Part shown: positions 13,008 through 19,812 of the stretch, piece after piece
How positions within the stretch are numbered: the first letter of the stretch is position 1
Layout of the letters: each line of letters starts with the position of its first letter
Virus record (IMG/VR): IMGVR_UViG_3300042987_001264
Coordinates: 1 to 24,526 of that record
Direction: 5' to 3' (one strand)
DNA from: a virus
DNA: 24,526 bases
Position numbers and translations under genes: made by a program
Notes under the pieces: generated by a model
What the model was told of the DNA's origin: nothing
What the model saw: the letters and a program-made list of their open reading frames with translations, nothing else
Database searches by the model: none

Positions 13008-14211
13008 TAGGTGCTTGGCCTGTGATAGTATCAAACTAACACAGGTTCTTGACCTGGGTGAGCAACCACTGGCCAATTCCTTTAAGAAAAATGTTCGCGA
13101 CAAGGAAGAGAAATATCCTCTAGCCATTAATAAGTGCGATTATTGCTTCCACGTTCAGTTGTCACATATTGTCGATCCGGAAATAATCTATAAGGATTAT
13201 GCATACGTAAGCGGTACATCTGATACCATGCGCAAACATTTTGAATGGTTTGCCCGATGGTCTGTGGAATACTACAAACTTACCAATAGAAATGAACATT
13301 TTCGCGTTCTGGACATTGGTTGTAATGATGGATCACAATTGGATGCCTATAAGGCGATGGACCCAAAGATCATTACATTTGGTGTTGATCCGGCCGAGAA
13401 TCTATTTCCTGTATCATCAGAAAAGGGCCACAAAATCACATGCTCTATGTTTGATGGTAATTTTGTTAGGGGACTACAATCATACGAAATTCTTGTGGCC
13501 CAGAATGTGTTTGCCCATCAGGCAAATCCTTTGGCATTTTTACATTGTGCTAAACAAAGCATGCACTACAACAGCCTTCTGTTCATCCAGACATCACAGG
13601 CTGATATGATACGAAATGCCGAATATGATACAATTTACCATGAGCATATTTCATTCTATAACATCAATTCAATGAATAGATTGTGTAATCGTGCGGGTAT
13701 GAAGTTGGTTGATGTTATCAAGTGTCCATTGCATGGTAACAGTTACATTTTCGTTATAAGAACTGAGTTGGGACGTCCCAATCATATTGATAATCTGATT
13801 GATATGGAAAAGGACCTGCTTAGGCATGAAACGTATCTTGAGTATGCGGATAGATGCCGCGCTCATATGGAGAATATACACTACATTATTGAGAAGTACA
13901 GAAAGAACTATTATCCGATTATTGGTTATGGTGCGGCCGCCAAAGGTAATACTCTGATCAATTCGGCTAATTTGTACCTTGATTGCATAATTGATGACAA
14001 TCCTCTAAAGCAGGGTAAATTCACACCAGGTGCAAATATACCAGTGTTCAACTCAGGTATGCTAGAATATCATGAATCGCCGGTATTGTTTGTGCCTCTT
14101 GCCTGGAATTTCTTTGATGAAATCAAGAGCAAGATTAAGGATAAAAGGCCATCGCAGCTGGGTAAAGACCTTTTCCTAAGAGTGAACCCCAAGATGGAAG
14201 TTATACAATGA
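12979..14211 (+). CDS. Sugar C-methyltransferase (TylC3/NovU type)
   Basis: The 410-residue protein has the three-part layout of sugar C-3/C-5 methyltransferases. The N-terminal zinc domain has C12-x2-C15 and C53-x2-C56 with LDLGEQPLANSF between. The SAM domain has VLDIGCNDGSQLDAY (110-124). The C-terminal Rossmann-like domain has IIGYGAAAKGNTLIN (about 313-327) and IDDNPLKQGKFTPG. Known members add a methyl to a 4-keto-6-deoxy sugar nucleotide to make branched sugars. The 4,6-dehydratase upstream would supply the substrate. Start is GTG at 12979, with AAGGAT at 12967-12972; there is no ATG in frame before the zinc motif. Confidence 0.92.
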   Translation: MDNQKVSSLDRCLACDSIKLTQVLDLGEQPLANSFKKNVRDKEEKYPLAINKCDYCFHVQLSHIVDPEIIYKDYAYVSGTSDTMRKHFEWFARWSVEYYKLTNRNEHFRVLDIGCNDGSQLDAYKAMDPKIITFGVDPAENLFPVSSEKGHKITCSMFDGNFVRGLQSYEILVAQNVFAHQANPLAFLHCAKQSMHYNSLLFIQTSQADMIRNAEYDTIYHEHISFYNINSMNRLCNRAGMKLVDVIKCPLHGNSYIFVIRTELGRPNHIDNLIDMEKDLLRHETYLEYADRCRAHMENIHYIIEKYRKNYYPIIGYGAAAKGNTLINSANLYLDCIIDDNPLKQGKFTPGANIPVFNSGMLEYHESPVLFVPLAWNFFDEIKSKIKDKRPSQLGKDLFLRVNPKMEVIQ

Positions 14212-14474
14212 TCAGACTCAAATTGTCCATTCCTAGAAAGCCTCCCAAGGTCTTTCCTAAGGACTGGTATTATCGCGAATGGAAGATAAAAGAACACAAA
14301 TATTTGGAACTGCAAATTGTCTGTTTCAAGGGAGAATTCACACTGTTTGAATTTGAACTCTCTGCATATCCTTATTCTGACCACAGGCCTGTTAATTTGT
14401 ACCTGACTCTGTTGAATCTATCAATATACTTCACATATTATGATTCCAGACATGTAGAGGAAGACGACGAATGA
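14208..14474 (+). CDS. Conserved-looking hypothetical phage protein
   Basis: This 88-residue protein is mainly beta, with a basic Pro-rich start (IPRKPPKVFPKDWYYREW), then FTLFEFELSAYPYSDHRPVNL and an end YYDSRHVEEDDE. The DHxP and YDSRH elements recall a small phage protein of unknown function that occurs widely in tailed phages (an aspartate-histidine 'DHAGP ... YDxRHW' type). No catalytic motif is evident. It overlaps neighbours on both sides by 4 nt (ATGA), so it is part of the same translational chain. Confidence 0.7.
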   Translation: MIRLKLSIPRKPPKVFPKDWYYREWKIKEHKYLELQIVCFKGEFTLFEFELSAYPYSDHRPVNLYLTLLNLSIYFTYYDSRHVEEDDE

Positions 14475-15265
14475 AATCTGTTTTATTTTATCATGTCTAT
14501 ATGACCGAAGTCGCCTCATATTGGATCGATATTGTTGAAGAACAATTGAAATCAATGGAAAGAGGCGGAATGCTCAATGCATTGAGTGCACTAAAGGTCA
14601 ACGCAATATCGAGGGATCCTTTAGAAATAGAAATTCTGGATTCAATGTTTAGGTCATATGGCATCAAGTGCGCCAAAATAACTAGTATACAAAACACATT
14701 CAGAACCGATTATGATATGATAAACAACATCAATCAGATTCCGGTATCAGAAGGCAAGACATTATCAGACATCAAGGAATTCTGCAAAACATTGCCGGAG
14801 AATGTGGCTATTGGTTATATTCACACAAAGGGCATAACAGCATTCAAGTTTTTGCCCCCTTATGGTTGCAATTTCGATAAGTATAAGGTGTATAAGTCTT
14901 GGAGGCAATTGCTCAATAAGTGTGTACTTGAGCGATGGGAGGACGCGCATATCTATATCAATGTTATGGGATATGATACCGCAGGCGCGTATCTAACAAA
15001 GGACCCCACACTCCATTACAGCGGAAACTTTTGGTGGGCCCAGTCAAATTTCATTAATAAATTGCCAGACCCCGCGGATAATACTTGGTGGAACAACCTC
15101 AAGAACGAGACAACCGATAATTGGCTTAAGCACTGTCCTGATAGGTTCAAGGATGAGATGTGGTTGTGTTCTTCTAATGGTGGAGAACACATTCAAACTC
15201 TAAATGTGGGTGTTCAATCACCATCAACAGTTTACATATCAAGTGACTTTTTGGAGAATCTATAA
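14471..15265 (+). CDS. Putative glycan-synthesis protein, glycosyltransferase-like
   Basis: The 264-residue protein starts VLFYHVYMTEVASYWIDIVEEQ. It contains VAIGYIHTKGIT (about 112-123) and LHYSGNFWWAQSNFINKLPDP (about 181-201). The HTKG plus HYSGNFWWA combination is one I associate with unclassified proteins in bacterial capsule and O-antigen loci and in large viruses, generally annotated as glycosyltransferases. No DxD motif is obvious. The location at the downstream edge of the glycan island supports the call. Its ATG overlaps the preceding stop and its stop is shared with the next start (TAATGG). Confidence 0.55.
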   Translation: MKSVLFYHVYMTEVASYWIDIVEEQLKSMERGGMLNALSALKVNAISRDPLEIEILDSMFRSYGIKCAKITSIQNTFRTDYDMINNINQIPVSEGKTLSDIKEFCKTLPENVAIGYIHTKGITAFKFLPPYGCNFDKYKVYKSWRQLLNKCVLERWEDAHIYINVMGYDTAGAYLTKDPTLHYSGNFWWAQSNFINKLPDPADNTWWNNLKNETTDNWLKHCPDRFKDEMWLCSSNGGEHIQTLNVGVQSPSTVYISSDFLENL

Positions 15266-15492
15266 TGGCCAATCAATTTATTGAACTCACAGAAAATGCT
15301 GGGTCGACGGGGCCCCGCCAGCGGTTGTTTAATCTAAACAACATCGCCTCTATAAGACCATGGTTGGAATATAAAACATGGGGCCAGGACCGGAAGGAAT
15401 TAGGAACAATATTAGTAACAGTAAATGGAGACTTATACTATGTAAACGAAAAATATGAAGAAGTTAAAGAAATTCTTGAGAAAACGTACTAA
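15265..15492 (+). CDS. Hypothetical protein, FlbD-like small beta protein
   Basis: The 75-residue product has the shape of short phage and bacterial proteins related to FlbD: FIELTE start, a loop, LFNLNNIASIRPW, then TILVTVNGDLYYVNEKYEEVKEIL. Such proteins have a small beta sheet and a C-terminal helix. No function is established in phages. The A of its ATG is the last base of the preceding stop. A stretch GTCGACGGGGCCCCGCC near 15303 is more GC-rich than the surroundings. Confidence 0.65.
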   Translation: MANQFIELTENAGSTGPRQRLFNLNNIASIRPWLEYKTWGQDRKELGTILVTVNGDLYYVNEKYEEVKEILEKTY

Positions 15493-15503
15493 AAGGAAGA
15501 AAT

Positions 15504-15695
15504 ATGATTGTTAGAAAAGAACTGAAGCAGCGCGCATATGATGGCAAGTGGGAACTCCTAGGTCTATATCGCGATTTGTCTGAGCCGTGCCATACGTATC
15601 TTGATCCTGATACTGGACGACGCGTGTACATCAATGATGAAAAGTGGATTACACTAAATGTGTATGACGTATTAATGGAGGAAGTAAATGACTGA
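15504..15695 (+). CDS. Hypothetical protein
   Basis: This is a 63-residue protein with no recognised family. It is acidic and rich in aromatic residues, with HTYLDPDTGRRVYINDEKW in the middle, which looks like a beta hairpin. AAGGAAGAA precedes the ATG by about 4 nt, a strong ribosome site. The gene is separated from the previous one by 11 nt and overlaps the next by 8 nt. Confidence 0.65.
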   Translation: MIVRKELKQRAYDGKWELLGLYRDLSEPCHTYLDPDTGRRVYINDEKWITLNVYDVLMEEVND

Positions 15696-16014
15696 TGTTA
15701 AATTGCTTAAGATAATCACAGGCGAGGAAATCCTAGCCGAAGTGACTTTCAATACCGATGGCGATGCTCCCTTGTTGGTCAAGAACGCCACAAAGATCGT
15801 TCTAATGCCACCGAGAAATCCATCGCAGGATAGAAGTCCTGCTATTGGATTAGCACCTTGGATTGAATTTGCTGAGAATGATACTTTTTATCTTGACAAA
15901 TCTAAGGTTCTTGCTATAATGGACCCAATCCCGCAATTCATTCAGGAATTCAAGAGGATTCATAGTAAGCTTATTACTCCTCCAATTCAGAAGATCATCG
16001 TTCCGGAGAACTAA
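15688..16014 (+). CDS. Conserved T4-like phage protein, possibly Sm-like fold
   Basis: The 108-residue protein begins VKLLKIITGEEILAEVTF and has PLLVKNATKIVLMPP, then GLAPWIEFAE and DKSKVLAIMDPIPQFIQEF. The order 'ITGEEILAEV ... VKNA ... APW ... V' matches a small conserved protein I recall from T4-like marine phages near replication genes, with an Sm-like beta-barrel appearance. Function is not known. GGAGG stands about 7 nt before the ATG. A near-consensus promoter lies inside its 3' end. Confidence 0.68.
   Translation: MTDVKLLKIITGEEILAEVTFNTDGDAPLLVKNATKIVLMPPRNPSQDRSPAIGLAPWIEFAENDTFYLDKSKVLAIMDPIPQFIQEFKRIHSKLITPPIQKIIVPEN
15893..15920 (+). promoter_or_regulatory. Intragenic sigma70 promoter upstream of the polymerase unit
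   Basis: TTGACA (15893-15898), a 16-nt spacer and TATAAT (15915-15920) preceded by TGC (extended -10). Both hexamers are perfect; only the spacer is one short. It lies 95 nt before the gene at 16015 and would drive that gene and DNA polymerase. Confidence 0.65.
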
Positions 16015-16341
16015 ATGAGAATTCTAACTAAACGAGACTTTGCTGATTTTGTCATGACCCACAACGATAAGACAATCACAATAAAAAATCCATCTGTTGA
16101 ATACTTGGACTTCGAAAATGGTTATGTTTTTTGGAGATTTGAGGATTACACGGAAGGAATCATGATGATGTTTCTAAAGGAATCCGGTGTAATCACAAGA
16201 GAAATCGACATTAAAGATTATTGTTGTGAAGGATGTTTTGCTGTTGATGTTGATTTTATTACTGAAAAGTTTCGTGAAGTTGGAAGAGTTTTTGATAAAA
16301 GTAAAATGCCAGAAGGATTTATTGAGAGACCATATAGATGA
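16015..16341 (+). CDS. Hypothetical protein upstream of DNA polymerase
   Basis: This 108-residue protein is of unknown family. It starts MRILTKRDFADFVMTHNDK, continues with beta strands (VEYLDFENGYVFWRFEDY) and has a CCEGC cluster at about residues 69-73, which might bind a metal but lacks a second pair. The C-terminal part is helical and basic. GGAGAA precedes the ATG, and the stop overlaps the gp43 start as ATGA, so it is translated with the polymerase. Confidence 0.68.
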   Translation: MRILTKRDFADFVMTHNDKTITIKNPSVEYLDFENGYVFWRFEDYTEGIMMMFLKESGVITREIDIKDYCCEGCFAVDVDFITEKFREVGRVFDKSKMPEGFIERPYR

Positions 16342-18890
16342 CCTCTTTCTATACCAATGTTCAGGTGCATGGGTCTAAGATACTATACAGAGGTGTAGAA
16401 AACGGAAGAAAAGTAAAAGTAAAAGAAGACTATCATCCTTCTCTGTACTTGAATAGTAAAGACCCAACAAAGTTCACGACAGTCACCGGAAATTATGTTT
16501 CTGAGATCAAACCAGGAACAATCCGTGATTGTCGTGAATTTATTGCCACTTATGATAATGTCTCCAACTTTCCAATCTATGGAATGCAGAGGTACGAGTA
16601 TTGCTATATCACGGAGAAATTTCCTGGTGATATTCAATGGTCTAAGAACCTAATCGGCATAGGTAACATTGACATCGAGGTTGACTCGGAGAATGGATTC
16701 CCCGATCCTGCTATTGCCGCAGAGACTATCACTGCCATCACATTTTCGCTCAATGAGAAAATCTATGCCTTTGGTCTGAAGGATTACACTCCTTCCGATC
16801 CGAACGTGAAATATTTCAAGTGTGCGGATGAAATTGATCTGCTCAAGAAATTCATTGAGTTATGGTCATATGACTACCCGGATATATTGACTGGGTGGAA
16901 TATCAAATTTTTCGATATTCCATATCTTTTCAATCGAATTTCCAAATTGTTAGGCTCTGCCTGGGCCAAGAGACTTTCTCCTTGGAATGTACTAAGGGAA
17001 CGAGAGGTCTTTATCATGGGCAGGCCACAGAAGACCTACCTTCCCCTGGGTATTGCAATCATTGATTACCTTGAGGCATATAAGAAGTTTGCCAACAAAG
17101 GCAACTCGCGTGATAGTTATAAACTGGATTCAATATGCGAAATTGAAATCAAGGAAAAGAAGTTGTCATATGGTGAATATGGTAACCTGCATACCCTCTA
17201 TAGAGAAAACTTCCCATTGTTCATGGACTATAACCTCCGTGACCGTTATCTGGTTGCCAAATTGGATGATAAATTGAAGTTGATTGACCTTATTCTGACT
17301 CTGGCCTATGATAACAAGTGCAACATTGAGGATGTGTTTGCTCAAGTAAGAATGTGGGATGTTATCATTTACAACCACCTTCATGAAAATAATGTTGTAT
17401 TGCCTCCAACAAGCAGGCAATCAAAGGATGCATCATATGTTGGCGCATACGTCAAGGATCCAAAACTTGGCATGCATGAATGGGTTGCATCATTTGACCT
17501 CAATTCGCTCTACCCCCATTTGATCATCCAGTATAACATATCACCTGATACTATCATCGCACCCGACAACTATACGGATGGTATGAGGAGAATACTGGCA
17601 CAAAATATCAATGTCGATACTCTATTGGCTAAGAATGTGAATACTTCAGGTCTTGGTGCTGAGAAGGTGACACTGACACCTAATGGTCAATTGTTCACGA
17701 TTACTAGGCAGGGGTTTCTACCCAAGCTTATGGAGAAGATGTATAATGACCGCGTAGTGTATAAGGAAAAGCAGATTGATGCTGATAAGAGAAAACAGAC
17801 TGCCAAAACCGAAGAGGAAAAGAGAGAACTGGAGAACTTGTCATCCAGATATAAGAATCTACAGTTGGCCAAGAAGGTAAGTCTCAACTCTGCCTATGGT
17901 GCTCTTGGTAACCAGTTTTTCCGTTTCTATGACATTCATCAAGCAACGGCAATCACTACGGCCGGTCAGTTGTCTATTAGGTGGATTGAAGACAAAATCA
18001 ATATTTACCTAAATAGAATACTGGAAACAAAGGACGTTGACTATGTCATTGCATCAGATACGGACTCGATTTACTTGTCGCTTGATAAGTTGGTCTCTAG
18101 AACTATTATGGAAGCGATTCCTAATGCTCCAACAGAAAAGGTCATCGACTTCATGGATGCTATCTGTAAGGATAAAATCCAACCTGTTATTGACAAATCT
18201 TATAATGAGCTTAGCCGATATATTAACGCCTACGCCCAAAAAATGATCATGAAGCGAGAGTCCCTTGCCAACAGGGGAATCTGGACTGCAAAGAAGAGGT
18301 ATATTCTAAACGTTTATGATAATGAGGGCGTTCGATATGCTAAGCCAGATATCAAGGTTATGGGCCTTGAGATGGTCAAGTCATCAACGCCATCGGCCTG
18401 CCGTAAGAAAATGGAAGAGGCCATTGAACTCATAATCAATTCATCAAATGAAACTCTTATAGAATTTATCGATAAGTTCCGTGAGGAGTTTAAGACTCTC
18501 CATGAGTCCGAGATTGCATTTCCAAGAAGTGTCAATGGTATTGATGAATATTATGATGCCTCAACACAATCATATAAGAAAGCAACTCCTATACATGTTA
18601 GGGGCGCCATTGTCTATAATACAGCACTACGTAAGGCAAAACTGACCAATAAGTATCCCCTGATCAATAATGGAGAGAAAATCAAGTTCATATATCTAGT
18701 GGAACCTAATTTGTTCCGTAGTAATATTATTGCCTTTCATAATGACATGCCGAAAGAGCTTGACATTCGTAAATATATCGATTATAATACACAGTATGAT
18801 AAATCATTTCTAGAGCCAATAAAAATCATTTTGGATGTTATTGGTTGGAACGTTGAGGAAATAAATAGTCTAGAAAACTTATTTGTATAG
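16338..18890 (+). CDS. 43: Family B DNA polymerase gp43
   Basis: The 850-residue protein is a T4-type replicative polymerase. The proofreading exonuclease has NIDIEVD (Exo I, D112/E114), TGWNIKFFDIPYL (185-197, Exo II) and DYNLRDRYLVAKL (Exo III region). The polymerase has FDLNSLYPHLI (motif A, D387), KKVSLNSAYGALGN (512-525, motif B) and ASDTDSIYL (motif C, D574 and D576). The C-terminus should bind the gp45 clamp. The length is close to cyanophage gp43 and slightly shorter than T4 (898). No intein or split is present. The final base of its TAG stop is the first base of a tRNA gene, and a perfect promoter (18760-18788) is embedded in its last codons. Confidence 0.97.
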   Translation: MTSFYTNVQVHGSKILYRGVENGRKVKVKEDYHPSLYLNSKDPTKFTTVTGNYVSEIKPGTIRDCREFIATYDNVSNFPIYGMQRYEYCYITEKFPGDIQWSKNLIGIGNIDIEVDSENGFPDPAIAAETITAITFSLNEKIYAFGLKDYTPSDPNVKYFKCADEIDLLKKFIELWSYDYPDILTGWNIKFFDIPYLFNRISKLLGSAWAKRLSPWNVLREREVFIMGRPQKTYLPLGIAIIDYLEAYKKFANKGNSRDSYKLDSICEIEIKEKKLSYGEYGNLHTLYRENFPLFMDYNLRDRYLVAKLDDKLKLIDLILTLAYDNKCNIEDVFAQVRMWDVIIYNHLHENNVVLPPTSRQSKDASYVGAYVKDPKLGMHEWVASFDLNSLYPHLIIQYNISPDTIIAPDNYTDGMRRILAQNINVDTLLAKNVNTSGLGAEKVTLTPNGQLFTITRQGFLPKLMEKMYNDRVVYKEKQIDADKRKQTAKTEEEKRELENLSSRYKNLQLAKKVSLNSAYGALGNQFFRFYDIHQATAITTAGQLSIRWIEDKINIYLNRILETKDVDYVIASDTDSIYLSLDKLVSRTIMEAIPNAPTEKVIDFMDAICKDKIQPVIDKSYNELSRYINAYAQKMIMKRESLANRGIWTAKKRYILNVYDNEGVRYAKPDIKVMGLEMVKSSTPSACRKKMEEAIELIINSSNETLIEFIDKFREEFKTLHESEIAFPRSVNGIDEYYDASTQSYKKATPIHVRGAIVYNTALRKAKLTNKYPLINNGEKIKFIYLVEPNLFRSNIIAFHNDMPKELDIRKYIDYNTQYDKSFLEPIKIILDVIGWNVEEINSLENLFV
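18760..18788 (+). promoter_or_regulatory. Perfect-consensus sigma70 promoter in the 3' end of gene 43
   Basis: TTGACA (18760-18765), exactly 17 nt, then TATAAT (18783-18788). The start point would be near 18795, giving a transcript that begins about 95 nt before the tRNA and continues into the structured RNA, Bax inhibitor-1 and uvsX. Confidence 0.7.
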
Positions 18891-18966
18891 GACATATAGC
18901 TCAATTGGTTAGAGCCGACCGCTCATAACGGCCTGGTTCCAGGTTCAAGTCCTGGTGTGTCCACCA
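18890..18966 (+). tRNA. tRNA with CAU anticodon (Met or lysidine-type Ile2)
   Basis: A full cloverleaf can be drawn. The acceptor GGACATA pairs with TGTGTCC (one G-U). The D arm is GCTC/GAGC with GG in the loop. The anticodon arm is GACCG-CTCATAA-CGGCC (one A-C mismatch). The T arm is CCAGG-TTCAAGT-CCTGG, followed by discriminator A and encoded CCA. The CAU anticodon may be elongator Met, or Ile2 whose C34 becomes lysidine to read AUA. ATA codons are common in this window and the variable loop resembles Ile2, so Ile2 is favoured but not proven. Its first G is also the last base of the gene 43 stop codon. Confidence 0.93.
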
Positions 18967-18972
18967 ATGTCA

Positions 18973-19052
18973 GTAAGGGAAGGTCATGTAGCCCAATACC
19001 TCTAGCGGGCTATGTGACCAAGTCTTGGCAGATAGGGGTGCCCTTACTTTTT
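18973..19052 (+). ncRNA. Candidate structured RNA with pseudoknot, upstream of Bax inhibitor-1
   Basis: Three helices can be drawn. P1: GTAAGGG (18973-18979) with CCCTTAC (19041-19047), 7 bp. P2: GGTCATGTAGCCC (18982-18994) with GGGCTATGTGACC (19007-19019), 13 bp including two G-U pairs. P3: loop bases ACCTCTA (18998-19004) with TAGGGGT (19033-19039), 7 bp with one G-U, making an H-type pseudoknot. Five T's follow P1 (19048-19052). It is not a tRNA: there is no D arm, T arm or CCA. It could be a small RNA released with the tRNA or a cis-regulatory leader. Confidence 0.6.
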
Positions 19053-19102
19053 AAACCCATGGCGGGAGAGGCCCGTCGAACCGAGCACCGATTATAAAGG
19101 AG
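19037..19102 (+). promoter_or_regulatory. Possible alternative leader fold before Bax inhibitor-1
   Basis: GGTGC (19037-19041) can pair with GCACC (19085-19089), enclosing a hairpin GGCGGG/CCCGTC (19061-19077). This pairing excludes both P1 and the pseudoknot of the preceding RNA. It ends 9 nt before the AAGGAG ribosome site (19097-19102). Such mutually exclusive folds are typical of regulatory leaders, but here this is a pencil-and-paper prediction. Confidence 0.3.
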
Positions 19103-19108
19103 CAATAA

Positions 19109-19810
19109 ATGCGTAATCTATCAAGAACGTATGAGGATAAAGCAGTATATGATGCCGGCCTAGCATCACATTTTCAAACCATATTCACATGGATGGGCGC
19201 TGCATTGATGATAAGCGGTCTTACTGCTTTTGGTATTTACAGCTCACCAGAATTATCCAAATTGATTTGGACTACTAACCTGGCTTGGGTCGTTATATTT
19301 CTTCCATTGGTTATGTCATTCGGATGGATTTTCTTGATAAGTGCCGGACTCAGTCCGGTATTTCTACAACTCTATATGCTGTTATTTGCTGTCGCCATGG
19401 GTGCTTCAATGAGTGTGGTATTCATGGTATTCAAAATGGGCAGCATTGTACAAGTCTTTTTCATTACATCGGCAATGTTCACTGTGACCGCGGCCTGGGG
19501 TTATACGACCAAAAAGGACCTTAGTTCATGGGGCAACATACTTTTGATGGGCCTTATTGGTATCATCATTGCGGCTATCGTCAACATCTTTCTGGCAAGT
19601 AGTGCTTTGGCCTTTGCCATTAGTGTGCTAGGTGTGATAATTTTCACAGGCCTGACCGCCTATGATATGCAGAACCTAAAGGATGAATATTATCAGATTG
19701 GTGAACATGAGCGAAAGACATTTGCTCTAATGGGTGCACTGAGTCTATACATGAACTTTGTGAATCTGTTCTTTCATCTTCTGCAAGCACTAGGTGAGAA
19801 AAAGGAGTAA
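19109..19810 (+). CDS. Bax inhibitor-1 family membrane protein
   Basis: This 233-residue protein has about seven membrane spans. It starts [21 protein letters not shown], typical of bacterial BI-1 (YbhL/YccA/YetJ) proteins. It carries SMSVVFMVF in the middle, [20 protein letters not shown], and the strong signature [13 protein letters not shown] near residue 180, followed by a last hydrophobic pair of spans. Known members form pH-sensitive calcium leaks, and YccA restrains the FtsH protease. A phage copy may alter host membrane protein turnover or calcium, or delay death. AAGGAG precedes the ATG, after a structured leader. It ends 2 nt before the uvsX start. Confidence 0.93.
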   Translation: MRNLSRTYEDKAVYDAGLASHFQTIFTWMGAALMISGLTAFGIYSSPELSKLIWTTNLAWVVIFLPLVMSFGWIFLISAGLSPVFLQLYMLLFAVAMGASMSVVFMVFKMGSIVQVFFITSAMFTVTAAWGYTTKKDLSSWGNILLMGLIGIIIAAIVNIFLASSALAFAISVLGVIIFTGLTAYDMQNLKDEYYQIGEHERKTFALMGALSLYMNFVNLFFHLLQALGEKKE

Positions 19811-19812
19811 AC

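Noticed and set aside
17284-17312. TTGACC-N17-TATGAT inside gene 43
   Set aside because: Boxes are 5 of 6 each, but it lies in the middle of the polymerase gene, over 1.5 kb from the next start, so it is likely chance.
18967-19108. A second tRNA or tRNA-like gene after the CAU tRNA
   Set aside because: The 7-bp closing stem and total length are tRNA-like and the minus strand has a GGTTCGA string followed by CCA, but no D arm, anticodon arm or matching T stem can be drawn on either strand.
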